In this document: in pieces, positions 1 through 9,732 of the stretch | How the letters are laid out: every line of letters starts with the position of its first letter | How positions within the stretch are numbered: the stretch's first letter is position 1 | Assembly (NCBI RefSeq): GCF_019655855.1 | Contig: NZ_BPFX01000003.1 | Span: 1 to 64,000 of the forward strand | Source of the DNA: Pseudomonas paralcaligenes | GTDB taxonomy: Bacteria > Pseudomonadota > Gammaproteobacteria > Pseudomonadales > Pseudomonadaceae | DNA length: 64,000 bases | Direction: 5' to 3' | Program-made: the position numbers and the translations under genes | Notes under the pieces: model-generated | Databases searched by the model: none | What the model was told of the DNA's origin: nothing | What the model saw: the letters and a program-made list of their open reading frames with translations, nothing else

Positions 1-351
<351 letters not shown>

Positions 352-370
352 TCGACGACTGTTGGAGATA

Positions 371-397
371 AGGGGCCCTTCGGGGCCCTTTTTCTTT
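371..397 (+). terminator. Rho-independent terminator after tuf
   Basis: A GC-rich stem (AGGGGCCC with GGGGCCCTT around a TTCG tetraloop) is followed by a run of T residues. It lies 20 bases after the tuf stop and before the S10 promoter. Confidence 0.9.
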
Positions 398-410
398 GAT
401 TGGTTAAAAG

Positions 411-439
411 TTGACACCCCCGGGGGGCATCCGTACAAT
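411..439 (+). promoter_or_regulatory. Sigma70-type promoter of the S10 operon
   Basis: TTGACA at 411-416 and TACAAT at 434-439 are separated by 17 bases. The pair lies about 65 bases upstream of rpsJ and just after the tuf terminator, as expected for the promoter of the S10 ribosomal operon. Confidence 0.85.
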
Positions 440-504
440 CACGCCTCCTTTTAACGGGCGTAGTCCGTCCGTTGGGGAAAGCAGAGATAGAGTCTGAGGT
501 CAAA

Positions 505-816
505 ATGCAAAACCAACAAATCCGTATTCGGTTGAAGGCTTTTGACCATCGCCTGATCGATCAATCCACCCAGGAAATCGTGGAAACCGCGAAACGTACT
601 GGTGCTCAGGTGCGTGGTCCTATTCCTCTGCCTACTCGCAAAGAGCGGTACACCGTTCTGATCTCCCCGCACGTCAACAAAGACGCGCGCGATCAGTACG
701 AAATCCGTACCCACAAGCGTGTTCTGGACATCGTCCAGCCGACGGATAAAACCGTCGACGCGCTGATGAAGCTCGACCTTGCGGCAGGCGTGGAAGTGCA
801 GATCAGCCTCGGCTAA
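505..816 (+). CDS. rpsJ: 30S ribosomal protein S10
   Basis: S10 is a small-subunit head protein that also acts as NusE in transcription antitermination. The 103-residue product starts [20 protein letters not shown] and has the usual family length. An in-frame upstream start exists at 472, but the ATG at 505 has a GAGG Shine-Dalgarno and matches known S10 N termini, so it is preferred. It is the first gene of the S10 block, with a promoter at 411-439. Confidence 0.98.
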   Translation: MQNQQIRIRLKAFDHRLIDQSTQEIVETAKRTGAQVRGPIPLPTRKERYTVLISPHVNKDARDQYEIRTHKRVLDIVQPTDKTVDALMKLDLAAGVEVQISLG

Positions 817-899
817 AACCTGGCGGTTTTAGTCGTGTAACGCTCTGAAATGGGCGGCCATAGCGGGTGAAAGCCCCGTACACTCATGAGGTTTACAAC

Positions 900-1535
900 A
901 TGACTATTGGTGTAGTCGGTCGTAAGTGCGGCATGACCCGCATTTTCACCGAAGAAGGTGTCTCCATTCCGGTCACGGTCATCGAGATCGAGCCGAATCG
1001 CGTCACCCAGTTCAAATCCGAAGAAAGCGATGGCTACCGCGCTGTGCAGGTAACCGTGGGCGAGCGTCGTGCTTCCCGCGTGACCAAGGCTCAGGCTGGT
1101 CACTTCGCCAAGGCTAATGTCGCTGCTGGTCGTGGCGTCTGGGAATTCCGCCTGGAAGAAGGCGATTACCAGGTCGGCGATCAGATCACTGCCGAACTGT
1201 TCCAAGCTGGCCAGCTGGTGGATGTCACCGGTGAGTCCAAGGGTAAAGGCTACGCCGGTACCATCAAGCGCTGGAACTTCCGCGGTCAGGACAATACCCA
1301 CGGTAACTCCGTTTCCCACCGTGCTCCGGGCTCCATCGGCCAGTGCCAGACTCCTGGTCGTGTCTTCAAGGGCAAGAAAATGTCCGGTCACCTTGGCGCT
1401 GAGCGCGTGACCGTGCAGTCCCTGGAAGTGGTCCGTGTCGACGCCGAGCGTAATCTGCTGCTGGTCAAGGGTGCCGTTCCGGGCGCTCCCGGTGGCGACG
1501 TGCTGGTACGTCCGGCTGTCAAAGCTCGCGGTTAA
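900..1535 (+). CDS. rplC: 50S ribosomal protein L3
   Basis: L3 is an early-assembling large-subunit protein near the peptidyl-transferase centre. The 211-residue product begins [20 protein letters not shown]. It contains the conserved central loop with the segment [20 protein letters not shown], whose glutamine is methylated in E. coli. The ATG at 900 follows a GAGG Shine-Dalgarno; an 11-codon upstream extension is possible but unlike the family. It lies 83 bases after rpsJ. Confidence 0.98.
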   Translation: MTIGVVGRKCGMTRIFTEEGVSIPVTVIEIEPNRVTQFKSEESDGYRAVQVTVGERRASRVTKAQAGHFAKANVAAGRGVWEFRLEEGDYQVGDQITAELFQAGQLVDVTGESKGKGYAGTIKRWNFRGQDNTHGNSVSHRAPGSIGQCQTPGRVFKGKKMSGHLGAERVTVQSLEVVRVDAERNLLLVKGAVPGAPGGDVLVRPAVKARG

Positions 1536-1549
1536 TAGGGGAAGCTGAG

Positions 1550-2152
1550 ATGCAACTGAATGTAAATGGCGCTCAGGCTATCGAAGTCAGCGAGCGCACT
1601 TTCGGCAGCGAGTTCAACGAGACACTGGTTCACCAGGCTGTCGTCGCCTACATGGCTGGCGGTCGTCAGGGCTCTCGTGCTCAGAAGACTCGTGCTGAAG
1701 TCACCGGTGGTGGCAAAAAACCGTGGCGTCAGAAGGGCACCGGTCGTGCTCGTTCCGGTTCCAGCGTTGGCCCGATCTGGCGTGGCGGTGGCGTTACCTT
1801 CGCCGCCCGTCCGCAGGATCACAGCCAGAAGCTGAACAAGAAGATGTACCGCGCTGCTCTGCGCTCCATCCTCTCCGAGCTGGTTCGTCAGGATCGCCTA
1901 GTCGTGGTCGAAGACTTCGCCGTCGACGCCCCGAAGACCAAGGCTCTGCTGGGCAAGTTGGATGGCATGGGTCTGTCCGATGTGCTGATCGTCACCGAAG
2001 CCGTCGACCAGAACCTGTACCTGGCTGCGCGCAACCTGCCGCACGTTGATGTTCGCGACGTTCAAGGCTCCGATCCGGTCAGCCTGATCGCCTTCGACAA
2101 AGTGCTGGTTACCGTGTCGGCCGTGAAGAAATTCGAGGAGCTGCTGGCATGA
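1550..2152 (+). CDS. rplD: 50S ribosomal protein L4
   Basis: L4 is a large-subunit assembly protein with an extended loop at the exit tunnel, and it is the autoregulator of the S10 operon in E. coli. The 200-residue product begins [20 protein letters not shown] and carries the basic tunnel-loop segment [19 protein letters not shown] near residues 63-81. It overlaps rplW by four bases, so the two are probably translationally coupled. Confidence 0.98.
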   Translation: MQLNVNGAQAIEVSERTFGSEFNETLVHQAVVAYMAGGRQGSRAQKTRAEVTGGGKKPWRQKGTGRARSGSSVGPIWRGGGVTFAARPQDHSQKLNKKMYRAALRSILSELVRQDRLVVVEDFAVDAPKTKALLGKLDGMGLSDVLIVTEAVDQNLYLAARNLPHVDVRDVQGSDPVSLIAFDKVLVTVSAVKKFEELLA

Positions 2153-2448
2153 ACCAGGAACGCGTATTCAAAGTGCTGGTTGGTCCGCACATCTCCGAGA
2201 AGGCCTCCGTGCTGGCAGATGGTTCGAGCCAATTCGTTTTCAAGGTTGCCGTTGATGCAACCAAGCTGGAAATCAAGAAGGCCGTCGAAAGCCTGTTCAG
2301 CGTGAAGGTAGACACTGTCCGCACTGTCAACGTACAGGGCAAGACTAAGCGTACCGCTCGCGGCCTGGGCAAGCGTAACGACTGGAAGAAGGCGTATGTC
2401 TCCCTCCAGGCGGGCCAAGATCTCGATTTCACCAGCAGTGCTGAGTAA
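2149..2448 (+). CDS. rplW: 50S ribosomal protein L23
   Basis: L23 sits at the polypeptide exit of the large subunit and is the docking site for trigger factor and SRP. The 99-residue product starts [20 protein letters not shown] and has the normal bacterial length. Its ATG overlaps the rplD stop (ATGA). rplB follows after 14 bases. Confidence 0.98.
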   Translation: MNQERVFKVLVGPHISEKASVLADGSSQFVFKVAVDATKLEIKKAVESLFSVKVDTVRTVNVQGKTKRTARGLGKRNDWKKAYVSLQAGQDLDFTSSAE

Positions 2449-2462
2449 GGTAGGGGCGCATC

Positions 2463-3284
2463 ATGGCAATCGTTAAATGCAAACCGACTTCCGCTGGCCG
2501 CCGTTTCGTGGTCAAAGTGGTCAATCAGGAGCTGCACAAAGGCGCTCCTCATGCTCCGCTGCTCGAGAAGAAGTCGAAAACTGGCGGCCGTAACAACAAC
2601 GGTCGTATCACCACTCGCCATATCGGCGGTGGCCACAAGCAGCACTACCGTCTGGTCGATTTCCGCCGCAACAAGGATGGCATCCCTGCCGTCGTCGAGC
2701 GCGTGGAATACGATCCGAACCGTACCGCCCACATCGCTCTGCTGAAATACGCCGACGGTGAGCGTCGCTACATCATCGCGCCGAAAGGCGTGAGCGCTGG
2801 CGATCAACTGGTATCCGGTGCCGCTGCTCCGATCAAGGCCGGTAACAGCCTGCCGCTGCGCAACATCCCTGTCGGTTCGACCATTCATGCGATCGAACTG
2901 AAGCCGGGTAAAGGCGCTCAGCTGGTTCGCTCCGCTGGTGCTTCCGCCCAGCTGGTAGCTCGTGAAGGTGCCTACGTCACCCTGCGTCTGCGCTCCGGCG
3001 AGATGCGCAAGGTACTGTCCGAGTGCCGTGCGACTCTGGGTGAGGTTTCCAACTCCGAGCACAGCCTGCGTTCCCTGGGTAAAGCCGGTGCCAAGCGTTG
3101 GCGCGGCGTTCGCCCGACCGTTCGTGGTGTTGCCATGAACCCGGTCGATCACCCGCATGGTGGTGGTGAGGGTCGTACCTCCGGTGGTCGTCACCCTGTT
3201 TCGCCGTGGGGCTTCCCGACCAAGGGTGCCAAGACTCGTGCGAACAAGCGTACCGACAACATGATCGTCCGCCGCCGTAAGTAA
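2463..3284 (+). CDS. rplB: 50S ribosomal protein L2
   Basis: L2 is a primary 23S rRNA-binding protein needed for subunit association and the peptidyl-transferase centre. The 273-residue product starts [20 protein letters not shown]. It holds the signature [20 protein letters not shown] near the C terminus, including the conserved histidine in [17 protein letters not shown]-type Shine-Dalgarno precedes the ATG. Confidence 0.98.
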   Translation: MAIVKCKPTSAGRRFVVKVVNQELHKGAPHAPLLEKKSKTGGRNNNGRITTRHIGGGHKQHYRLVDFRRNKDGIPAVVERVEYDPNRTAHIALLKYADGERRYIIAPKGVSAGDQLVSGAAAPIKAGNSLPLRNIPVGSTIHAIELKPGKGAQLVRSAGASAQLVAREGAYVTLRLRSGEMRKVLSECRATLGEVSNSEHSLRSLGKAGAKRWRGVRPTVRGVAMNPVDHPHGGGEGRTSGGRHPVSPWGFPTKGAKTRANKRTDNMIVRRRK

Positions 3285-3300
3285 TTAGAGGGATACGACA

Positions 3301-3576
3301 GTGCCGCGTTCTCTGAAAAAAGGTCCTTTTATCGATCTTCACCTACTGAAGAAGATCGAAGTGGCGGTGGAAAAGAACGATCGCAAGCCGGTTAAAACCT
3401 GGTCGCGTCGCTCCATCATTCTGCCGCAGATGGTCGGTCTGACCATCGCTGTGCATAACGGTCGTCAACATGTCCCGGTCCTCGTGAACGAAGACATGGT
3501 CGGCCACAAACTCGGCGAGTTCGCTGGTACCCGCACTTATCGTGGGCACGCTGCGGACAAGAAAGCCAAGCGTTAA
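3301..3576 (+). CDS. rpsS: 30S ribosomal protein S19
   Basis: S19 binds 16S rRNA in the subunit head next to S13. The 91-residue product starts at a GTG codon and reads [20 protein letters not shown]. The family signature around [20 protein letters not shown] is present at the C terminus. It is tightly spaced between rplB and rplV. Confidence 0.98.
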   Translation: MPRSLKKGPFIDLHLLKKIEVAVEKNDRKPVKTWSRRSIILPQMVGLTIAVHNGRQHVPVLVNEDMVGHKLGEFAGTRTYRGHAADKKAKR

Positions 3577-3589
3577 GGGGTAAGGAACG

Positions 3590-3922
3590 ATGGAAGTAGC
3601 CGCTAAGCTGTCGGGCGCTCGAATCTCCGCCCAGAAAGCCCGCTTGGTCGCCGACCAGATCCGCGGGAAGAAGGTGGGCGAAGCGCTCAACCTGCTGGCT
3701 TTCAGCTCGAAGAAAGCCGCCGAGATCATCAAGAAAGTGCTGGAGTCGGCCGTTGCCAACGCCGAGCACAACGAAGGCGCAGACGTTGATGACCTGAAGG
3801 TCAGCACCGTTTTCGTCAACGAGGGGCGTTCGCTTAAGCGCATCATGCCGCGTGCCAAAGGCCGTGCTGATCGCATCGTCAAGCGGTCTTGCCATATCAC
3901 TGTCAAGGTTGCGGACAAGTAA
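3590..3922 (+). CDS. rplV: 50S ribosomal protein L22
   Basis: L22 contacts all 23S rRNA domains and its beta-hairpin lines the exit tunnel, where macrolide-resistance mutations arise in other species. The 110-residue product starts [20 protein letters not shown]. The conserved hairpin segment [20 protein letters not shown] lies near residues 83-102. It is followed 13 bases later by rpsC. Confidence 0.98.
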   Translation: MEVAAKLSGARISAQKARLVADQIRGKKVGEALNLLAFSSKKAAEIIKKVLESAVANAEHNEGADVDDLKVSTVFVNEGRSLKRIMPRAKGRADRIVKRSCHITVKVADK

Positions 3923-3935
3923 CGGAGTCGATCAG

Positions 3936-4622
3936 ATGGGTCAGAAAGTACATCCCGTTGGCATCCGCCTGGGAATCGTCAAGGAGCACACCTCCGTCTG
4001 GTACGCAGACAAGCGTCAATACGCTGATTATCTGTTTGCCGACCTGAAGGTGCGTGAGTACCTCCAAGACAAACTAAAAAGCGCGTCCGTAAGCCGTATC
4101 GACATCGCTCGCCCGGCTCAAACCGCACGCATCACCATCCACACCGCTCGTCCCGGCATCGTGATCGGCAAGAAAGGTGAAGATGTTGAGAAGCTGCGTC
4201 AGGACCTGACCAAGCAAATGGGTGTGCCGGTGCACATCAACATCGAAGAGATCCGCAAGCCGGAGCTCGACGGTATGCTGGTAGCTCAGAGCGTTGCTCA
4301 GCAGCTGGAACGCCGCGTCATGTTCCGTCGCGCCATGAAGCGCGCCGTGCAGAACGCCATGCGTATTGGTGCCAAGGGCATCAAGATCCAGGTGAGTGGT
4401 CGTCTCGGCGGCGCGGAAATCGCCCGTACCGAGTGGTACCGCGAAGGTCGTGTGCCCCTGCACACCCTGCGTGCCGATATCGATTACGCCACCTACGAAG
4501 CGCACACCACCTACGGTGTGATCGGTGTGAAGGTTTGGATCTTCAAGGGCGAGGTCATCGGTGGCCGCCAAGAAGAGCTGAAGCCTGTCGCCCCGGCGCC
4601 TCGCAAGAAAGCTGCTAAGTAA
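3936..4622 (+). CDS. rpsC: 30S ribosomal protein S3
   Basis: S3 lies at the mRNA entry channel and contributes to ribosomal helicase activity. The 228-residue product starts [20 protein letters not shown], which fixes the ATG at 3936 in preference to a 28-codon upstream extension that would overlap rplV. The KH-domain GxxG loop reads GKKGE, and the C-terminal S3 domain follows. Confidence 0.98.
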   Translation: MGQKVHPVGIRLGIVKEHTSVWYADKRQYADYLFADLKVREYLQDKLKSASVSRIDIARPAQTARITIHTARPGIVIGKKGEDVEKLRQDLTKQMGVPVHINIEEIRKPELDGMLVAQSVAQQLERRVMFRRAMKRAVQNAMRIGAKGIKIQVSGRLGGAEIARTEWYREGRVPLHTLRADIDYATYEAHTTYGVIGVKVWIFKGEVIGGRQEELKPVAPAPRKKAAK

Positions 4623-4634
4623 GGAGTACGCAAC

Positions 4635-5048
4635 ATGTTGCAACCCAAGCGTACAAAATTCCGCAAGCAGATGACCGGCCACAACCGTGGTCTGGCCCAT
4701 CGCGGTAGCAAGGTCAGCTTCGGCGAATTCGCCTTGAAAGCTGTTTCCCGTGGTCGCCTGACTGCTCGTCAGATCGAATCGGCCCGTCGTGCCCTGACTC
4801 GTCACGTGAAGCGTGGCGGCAAGATCTGGATCCGTGTGTTCCCGGACAAGCCAGTTACCAAAAAGCCCCTCGAAGTGCGGATGGGTAAAGGTAAGGGTGG
4901 CGTCGAGTACTGGGTAGCTCAGATCCAGCCGGGCAAGGTGCTGTACGAGATCGAAGGTGTTCCGGAAGAGCTGGCGCGTGAGGCTTTCGCCCTGGCTGCT
5001 GCAAAGCTGCCCCTCGCCACCTCCTTTGTTAAGCGGACGGTGATGTGA
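4635..5048 (+). CDS. rplP: 50S ribosomal protein L16
   Basis: L16 lies near the A site and the central protuberance of the large subunit. The 137-residue product begins [20 protein letters not shown]. It keeps the [20 protein letters not shown] segment near residue 80, the region containing the arginine hydroxylated in E. coli. Its stop codon overlaps the rpmC ATG by one base. Confidence 0.98.
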   Translation: MLQPKRTKFRKQMTGHNRGLAHRGSKVSFGEFALKAVSRGRLTARQIESARRALTRHVKRGGKIWIRVFPDKPVTKKPLEVRMGKGKGGVEYWVAQIQPGKVLYEIEGVPEELAREAFALAAAKLPLATSFVKRTVM

Positions 5049-5239
5049 TGAAAGCGAAAGAACTCCGTGAAAAATCGGTTCAGCAGCTGAACGAGCAACT
5101 GCTCGGTCTGCTGCGCGACCAGTTCAATCTGCGCATGCAGAAGGCAACTGGTCAGTTGGGGCAGTCTCACCTGCTCTCGCAAGTGAAGCGCGACATCGCT
5201 CGCGTGAAGACTGTGCTCAACCAGCAGGCAGGTAAGTGA
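5048..5239 (+). CDS. rpmC: 50S ribosomal protein L29
   Basis: L29 is a small helical protein beside the exit tunnel. The 63-residue product begins [20 protein letters not shown]. The ATG at 5048 overlaps the rplP stop (TGATG). A GTG one codon upstream is in frame but is not needed. Confidence 0.97.
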   Translation: MKAKELREKSVQQLNEQLLGLLRDQFNLRMQKATGQLGQSHLLSQVKRDIARVKTVLNQQAGK

Positions 5240-5241
5240 TC

Positions 5242-5508
5242 ATGGCTGAAGCTGAGAAAACCGTCCGCACGCTGACTGGCCGCGTCGTCAGCGACAAAAT
5301 GGACAAGACCATCACCGTTCTGATCGAGCGCCGCGTCAAGCACCCGATCTACGGTAAGTACGTGAAGCGTTCGACCAAGCTGCACGCCCACGACGAAACC
5401 AACCAGTGCAAGATCGGCGACAAGGTCACCATCCGTGAGACCCGTCCGCTGGCCAAGACCAAGTCCTGGGCCCTGGTGGAAGTCGTCGAACGTGCCGTGG
5501 AAGTCTAA
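5242..5508 (+). CDS. rpsQ: 30S ribosomal protein S17
   Basis: S17 is an OB-fold 16S rRNA-binding protein of the small-subunit body. The 88-residue product begins [20 protein letters not shown] and contains the family signature [20 protein letters not shown]. The ATG at 5242 is chosen because an upstream start two codons earlier lacks better context. Confidence 0.97.
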   Translation: MAEAEKTVRTLTGRVVSDKMDKTITVLIERRVKHPIYGKYVKRSTKLHAHDETNQCKIGDKVTIRETRPLAKTKSWALVEVVERAVEV

Positions 5509-5530
5509 GGACTAAGGGTCGGAGAAAGAT

Positions 5531-5899
5531 ATGATTCAGACTCAATCCATGCTCGACGTCGCTGACAACAGCGGTGCTCGTCGCGTTATGTGCATCAAGG
5601 TCCTTGGTGGTTCGCACCGTCGTTACGCCGGTATCGGCGACATCATCAAGGTCACCGTGAAGGAAGCGATTCCGCGCGGCAAGGTGAAGAAAGGCCAGGT
5701 AATGACCGCTGTCGTGGTCCGTACCCGTCACGGCGTTCGCCGTGCCGATGGCTCGATCATCCGCTTCGACGGCAACGCTGCTGTTCTGCTGAACAACAAG
5801 CAAGAGCCGATCGGCACCCGTATCTTCGGGCCGGTGACTCGTGAACTGCGTTCGGAGAAGTTCATGAAGATCGTCTCGCTCGCCCCCGAAGTGCTGTAA
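5531..5899 (+). CDS. rplN: 50S ribosomal protein L14
   Basis: L14 forms part of an intersubunit bridge and is the binding site for the silencing factor RsfS. The 122-residue product begins [20 protein letters not shown]. It has the signature [20 protein letters not shown] near the C terminus. A GGAGA Shine-Dalgarno precedes the ATG. Confidence 0.98.
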   Translation: MIQTQSMLDVADNSGARRVMCIKVLGGSHRRYAGIGDIIKVTVKEAIPRGKVKKGQVMTAVVVRTRHGVRRADGSIIRFDGNAAVLLNNKQEPIGTRIFGPVTRELRSEKFMKIVSLAPEVL

Positions 5900-5911
5900 G
5901 GAGAAGCCGTC

Positions 5912-6226
5912 ATGCAAAAGATTCGTCGTGACGACGAGATCATCGTCATCGCCGGCAAAGACAAGGGCAAGCGTGGCAAGGTGCTGAAAGTGCTGGCTGA
6001 CGATCGTCTGATCGTCGGCGGCATCAACCTCGTCAAGCGTCATACCAAACCGAACCCGATGGCTGGTGTTCAGGGCGGTATCGTCGAGAAAGAGGCGCCG
6101 CTGCACGTTTCCAACGTCGCCATCTTCAACGGTGAAACCAACAAGGCTGACCGCGTTGGCTTCAAAGTCGAAGACGGCAAGAAAATTCGTGTCTTCAAGT
6201 CCACCCAAAAGCCGGTTGGCGCTTGA
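5912..6226 (+). CDS. rplX: 50S ribosomal protein L24
   Basis: L24 is one of the initiators of large-subunit assembly. The 104-residue product begins [20 protein letters not shown], where the KOW motif ([20 protein letters not shown]) starts at about residue 12. It is closely spaced after rplN. Confidence 0.98.
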   Translation: MQKIRRDDEIIVIAGKDKGKRGKVLKVLADDRLIVGGINLVKRHTKPNPMAGVQGGIVEKEAPLHVSNVAIFNGETNKADRVGFKVEDGKKIRVFKSTQKPVGA

Positions 6227-6245
6227 GAATCATAGGTAAAACACC

Positions 6246-6785
6246 ATGGCACGACTGAAAGAGATTTACCGGAAGGAAATCGCGCCCAAGCTGAAGGAAG
6301 AACTGCAGCTGGCCAACGTGATGGAAGTTCCGCGCGTTACCAAAATCACCCTGAACATGGGTCTTGGCGAAGCGATCGGTGACAAGAAGATCATCGAGAA
6401 TGCCGTCGCCGACCTGGAAAAGATCACCGGTCAAAAGCCCGTCGTGACCTTCGCCCGCAAGTCCATTGCTGGCTTCAAGGTTCGTGAAGGCTGGCCGATC
6501 GGTGTCAAGGTGACTCTGCGCCGCGATCGTATGTACGAGTTCCTGGATCGCCTGCTCTCCATCTCCCTGCCGCGCGTGCGTGACTTCCGCGGCCTGAATG
6601 CCAAGTCCTTCGATGGCCGTGGCAACTACAGCATGGGCGTGAAAGAGCAGATCATCTTCCCGGAAATCGATTACGACAAGATCGATGCGCTGCGTGGTCT
6701 GGACATCACCCTGACCACCACTGCCCGTACGGACGATGAAGGTCGCGCTCTGCTGCGCGCCTTCAACTTCCCGTTCCGCAACTGA
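6246..6785 (+). CDS. rplE: 50S ribosomal protein L5
   Basis: L5 binds 5S rRNA and contacts P-site tRNA in the central protuberance. The 179-residue product starts [20 protein letters not shown] and includes the conserved segment [16 protein letters not shown]. In E. coli S8 binds mRNA at the rplX-rplE junction to repress the downstream cistrons; I did not identify that structure here. Confidence 0.98.
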   Translation: MARLKEIYRKEIAPKLKEELQLANVMEVPRVTKITLNMGLGEAIGDKKIIENAVADLEKITGQKPVVTFARKSIAGFKVREGWPIGVKVTLRRDRMYEFLDRLLSISLPRVRDFRGLNAKSFDGRGNYSMGVKEQIIFPEIDYDKIDALRGLDITLTTTARTDDEGRALLRAFNFPFRN

Positions 6786-6799
6786 TTGGAGTTTGGATC

Positions 6800-7105
6800 A
6801 TGGCCAAAATGAGCATGAAGAACCGTGAGCTGAAGCGTCAGCAAACGGTAGCCAAGTACGCCAAGAAGCGTGCCGAGCTGAAAGCTGTCATCGCCAACCC
6901 GAACTCCACTCCGGAGCAGCGTTGGGAAGCCCAGATCGCCCTGCAAAAGCAACCGCGTGACGCCAGCGCCAGCCGCCTGCGTAACCGTTGCCGCATCACC
7001 GGCCGTCCGCACGGCGTGTACCGCAAGTTCGGCCTCGGCCGTAACAAGCTGCGCGAAGCTGCGATGCGCGGTGATGTACCGGGTCTGGTGAAAGCCAGCT
7101 GGTAA
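6800..7105 (+). CDS. rpsN: 30S ribosomal protein S14
   Basis: S14 is a small-subunit head protein close to S3 and S10. The 101-residue product begins [20 protein letters not shown]. It is the longer zinc-free (C-minus) form, because the CxxC pairs of the short zinc form are absent. A terminator-like hairpin and a new promoter follow it, which separates it from rpsH. Confidence 0.98.
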   Translation: MAKMSMKNRELKRQQTVAKYAKKRAELKAVIANPNSTPEQRWEAQIALQKQPRDASASRLRNRCRITGRPHGVYRKFGLGRNKLREAAMRGDVPGLVKASW

Positions 7106-7114
7106 GAAAAAGCG

Positions 7115-7140
7115 AAGCCGGCCTAGCGCCGGCTTTGTTT
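7115..7140 (+). terminator. Terminator-like hairpin between rpsN and rpsH
   Basis: AAGCCGGC at 7115-7122 pairs with GCCGGCTT at 7128-7135 and is followed by a T-rich stretch (TTTGTTTT). A second perfect hairpin, ATCAAGCCCC with GGGGCTTGAT around a TTTT loop, follows at 7146-7169. Together they look like a full or partial transcription stop inside the ribosomal superoperon. Confidence 0.7.
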
Positions 7141-7164
7141 TATCGATCAAGCCCCTTTTGGGGC

Positions 7165-7193
7165 TTGATTCATTTTTGATCGATCTCTAGAAT
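7165..7193 (+). promoter_or_regulatory. Sigma70-type promoter upstream of rpsH
   Basis: TTGATT at 7165-7170 and TAGAAT at 7188-7193 are spaced by exactly 17 bases. They lie just downstream of the hairpins at 7115-7169 and about 90 bases before rpsH. The right arm of the second hairpin overlaps the -35 element. Probably drives rpsH through rpmJ. Confidence 0.65.
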
Positions 7194-7281
7194 GTCCGGC
7201 TCTCCTGAGCCTGGCATTTGCCGAGCTCGAGGATGGTTCCAGCCGAAAGGCTGTTCTTTTTGTATCAGGAGCATCTAGCCC

Positions 7282-7674
7282 ATGAGTATGCAGGACCCGT
7301 TAGCGGACATGCTAACTCGTATCCGTAATGCCCAGATGGCTGAAAAGTCGGTAGTAAGCATGCCGTCTTCCAAGCTGAAGGTGGCAGTAGCCAACGTTCT
7401 GAAGAATGAAGGTTACATCGCGGGATACCAGGTCAGCAGCGACGCCAAGCCGCAGCTGTCCATCGAGCTGAAGTACTTCGAAGGCCGTCCGGTCATCGAG
7501 GAAGTGAAACGCATCAGCCGTCCTGGCCTGCGCCAGTACAAGCCTGTCGATCAGCTGCCGAAAGTTCGCGGCGGTCTGGGCGTTTCCATCGTCTCCACCA
7601 ACAAAGGTGTGATGACTGATCGCGCTGCACGCGCTGCCGGTGTCGGCGGTGAAGTGCTCTGCACCGTGTTCTAA
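7282..7674 (+). CDS. rpsH: 30S ribosomal protein S8
   Basis: S8 is a primary 16S rRNA-binding protein and, in E. coli, the translational repressor of the spc operon. The 130-residue product begins [20 protein letters not shown] and has the C-terminal signature [20 protein letters not shown]. It is separated from rpsN by 176 non-coding bases that carry a terminator-like hairpin and a promoter. Confidence 0.98.
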   Translation: MSMQDPLADMLTRIRNAQMAEKSVVSMPSSKLKVAVANVLKNEGYIAGYQVSSDAKPQLSIELKYFEGRPVIEEVKRISRPGLRQYKPVDQLPKVRGGLGVSIVSTNKGVMTDRAARAAGVGGEVLCTVF

Positions 7675-7686
7675 GGGGGGATAAGC

Positions 7687-8220
7687 ATGTCTCGCGTTGC
7701 TAAGAACCCCGTCAAGCTGCCGGCTGGTGTCGAGGTCAAACTCGCAGGCCAACAGCTTTCGATCAAGGGTGCCAAGGGCTCCCTCGAACTGAACGTGCAC
7801 TCGTCCGTGGAAGTCATCCAGGACGCCGGTGAGCTGCGTTTTGCCGCCCGCAATGGCGATCAGCAGAACCGTGCCATGGCCGGTACCACTCGTGCACTGG
7901 TCAACAACATGGTCATTGGCGTGAGCCAAGGCTTCGAGCGCAAGCTGCAGCTGGTCGGTGTGGGCTACAAGGCCCAGGCCAAGGGCCAGGTGCTGAACCT
8001 CGCGCTGGGCTTCTCCCATCCGATCGACTACGAACTGCCGCAGGGCGTTACCGCCGAAACCCCCAGCCAGACCGATATCCTGATCAAGGGCATCGACAAG
8101 CAGCTGGTCGGTCAGGTGGCTGCGGAGATCCGCGACTTCCGTCGTCCTGAGCCGTACAAAGGCAAAGGTGTGCGTTACTCCGACGAAGTCGTACGTCGCA
8201 AAGAAGCTAAGAAGAAGTAG
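7687..8220 (+). CDS. rplF: 50S ribosomal protein L6
   Basis: L6 lies near the factor-binding stalk base and is needed for late large-subunit assembly. The 177-residue product begins [20 protein letters not shown]. The signature [20 protein letters not shown] is found near the C terminus. It lies 12 bases after rpsH behind a GGGGGG-rich Shine-Dalgarno. Confidence 0.98.
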   Translation: MSRVAKNPVKLPAGVEVKLAGQQLSIKGAKGSLELNVHSSVEVIQDAGELRFAARNGDQQNRAMAGTTRALVNNMVIGVSQGFERKLQLVGVGYKAQAKGQVLNLALGFSHPIDYELPQGVTAETPSQTDILIKGIDKQLVGQVAAEIRDFRRPEPYKGKGVRYSDEVVRRKEAKKK

Positions 8221-8230
8221 GGCATAGCAA

Positions 8231-8581
8231 ATGAGCGAAAAGAAAGAAACTCGTCTGCGTCGCGCTCGCAAGGCACGCCTGAAAATGCGCGAGCTGGAAA
8301 CCGTACGCCTCAGCGTGTACCGCTCTTCCCAGCACATCTACGCCCAGGTCATTTCGGCCGACGGCGCCAAGGTTCTGGCCAGCGCCTCGACCCTGGACAA
8401 AGAACTGCGTGACGGCGCCACCGGCAACGTCGACGCGGCCAAGAAAGTCGGTCAGCTGGTTGCCGAGCGCGCGAAAGCCGCTGGCGTCACCCAGGTGGCG
8501 TTCGACCGTTCTGGCTTCAAGTACCACGGCCGTGTGAAAGCGCTGGCTGATGCTGCTCGTGAAGGCGGGCTGGAGTTCTAA
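8231..8581 (+). CDS. rplR: 50S ribosomal protein L18
   Basis: L18 binds 5S rRNA and helps join it to the large subunit. The 116-residue product begins [20 protein letters not shown] with the usual basic, flexible N terminus. It ends in the conserved [20 protein letters not shown] segment. rpsE starts three bases after its stop. Confidence 0.98.
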   Translation: MSEKKETRLRRARKARLKMRELETVRLSVYRSSQHIYAQVISADGAKVLASASTLDKELRDGATGNVDAAKKVGQLVAERAKAAGVTQVAFDRSGFKYHGRVKALADAAREGGLEF

Positions 8582-8584
8582 GTT

Positions 8585-9115
8585 ATGGCAAATCACGAGC
8601 AAAAGCGCGATCGCGACAATCGCGGCGACGATGCCCAGGGCGAAGGCTACATCGAGAAGCTGGTCCAGGTTAACCGCGTTGCCAAGACCGTAAAGGGTGG
8701 CCGTATCTTCACCTTCACCGCGCTGACCGTGGTGGGTGATGGTAAAGGTCGCGTCGGTTTCGGCCGCGGCAAGTCCCGCGAAGTGCCGGCCGCCATCCAG
8801 AAGGCGATGGAAGCTGCGCGTCGCAACATGATTCAGGTCGACCTGAACGGCACCACCCTGCAATACCCGATGAAGTCCGTCCATGGCGCGTCCCACGTGT
8901 TCATGCAGCCGGCTTCCGAAGGTACCGGCATCATCGCCGGCGGCGCCATGCGTGCCGTGCTGGAAGTGGCTGGCGTGCAGAACGTTCTGGCCAAGTGCTA
9001 TGGCTCCACCAACCCGGTGAACGTGGTGTACGCCACCTTCAAGGGTCTGAAGGCCATGCAGTCGCCGGAATCCGTGGCTGCCAAGCGTGGCAAGAGCGTC
9101 GAGGAGATCCTCTGA
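8585..9115 (+). CDS. rpsE: 30S ribosomal protein S5 with an extended N terminus
   Basis: S5 acts in translational fidelity and mRNA entry; it has an N-terminal dsRNA-binding-like domain and a C-terminal S5 domain. The product is 176 residues, about ten longer than the 166-residue P. aeruginosa protein as I recall it. The extra residues (roughly 10-19, charged and glycine-rich) lie between MANHEQKRD and [20 protein letters not shown]. The rest is highly conserved, so the core function should be intact. Confidence 0.97.
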   Translation: MANHEQKRDRDNRGDDAQGEGYIEKLVQVNRVAKTVKGGRIFTFTALTVVGDGKGRVGFGRGKSREVPAAIQKAMEAARRNMIQVDLNGTTLQYPMKSVHGASHVFMQPASEGTGIIAGGAMRAVLEVAGVQNVLAKCYGSTNPVNVVYATFKGLKAMQSPESVAAKRGKSVEEIL

Positions 9116-9117
9116 TC

Positions 9118-9294
9118 ATGGCTACCGTCAAAGTCACTCTGATCAAGAGCACCAACGGCCGTCTGGCCAACCACAAAGCTTGCGTCAAGGGCCTGGGCCT
9201 GCGCCGCATTGGTCACTCCGTGGAGGTTCAGGACACTCCTGAAAACCGCGGCATGATCAACAAGGCTTACTACCTGCTGCGTGTAGAGGGTTAA
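9118..9294 (+). CDS. rpmD: 50S ribosomal protein L30
   Basis: L30 is a small large-subunit protein. The 58-residue product begins [20 protein letters not shown] and contains the family segment [20 protein letters not shown]. The ATG at 9118 follows the rpsE stop by two bases. The longer upstream in-frame reading overlaps rpsE and is not credible. Confidence 0.97.
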   Translation: MATVKVTLIKSTNGRLANHKACVKGLGLRRIGHSVEVQDTPENRGMINKAYYLLRVEG

Positions 9295-9297
9295 TCC

Positions 9298-9732
9298 ATG
9301 CAACTGAACGATCTGCGTTCCGCGCCGGGTGCCCGTCGCGAGAAGCACCGTCCGGGCCGTGGCATCGGTAGCGGCCTGGGCAAGACCGGTGGCCGCGGCC
9401 ACAAAGGTCAGACCTCCCGTACCGGTGGCTCCATCGCTCCGGGCTTCGAGGGTGGCCAGCAGCCGCTGCACCGTCGTCTGCCGAAGTTCGGCTTCGTTTC
9501 CCTGAAAGCCATGGATCGCGCCGAAGTGCGTACCTCCGAGCTGGCCAAGGTGGAAGGCGACGTCGTATCCCTGCAGTCGCTGAAGGATGCCAACGTCATC
9601 AACCAGAACGTGCAGCGTGTGAAAGTCATGCTGTCCGGCGAGGTTGGTCGCGCGGTCACCCTGAAAGGTATCGCCGCCACCAAGGGTGCGCGTGCGGCCA
9701 TCGAAGCAGCTGGCGGTAAGTTCGAGGACTAA
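9298..9732 (+). CDS. rplO: 50S ribosomal protein L15
   Basis: L15 is a late-assembly large-subunit protein. The 144-residue product begins [20 protein letters not shown], followed by the glycine-rich [20 protein letters not shown] stretch typical of L15. The secY ATG follows the stop codon without a gap. Confidence 0.98.
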   Translation: MQLNDLRSAPGARREKHRPGRGIGSGLGKTGGRGHKGQTSRTGGSIAPGFEGGQQPLHRRLPKFGFVSLKAMDRAEVRTSELAKVEGDVVSLQSLKDANVINQNVQRVKVMLSGEVGRAVTLKGIAATKGARAAIEAAGGKFED

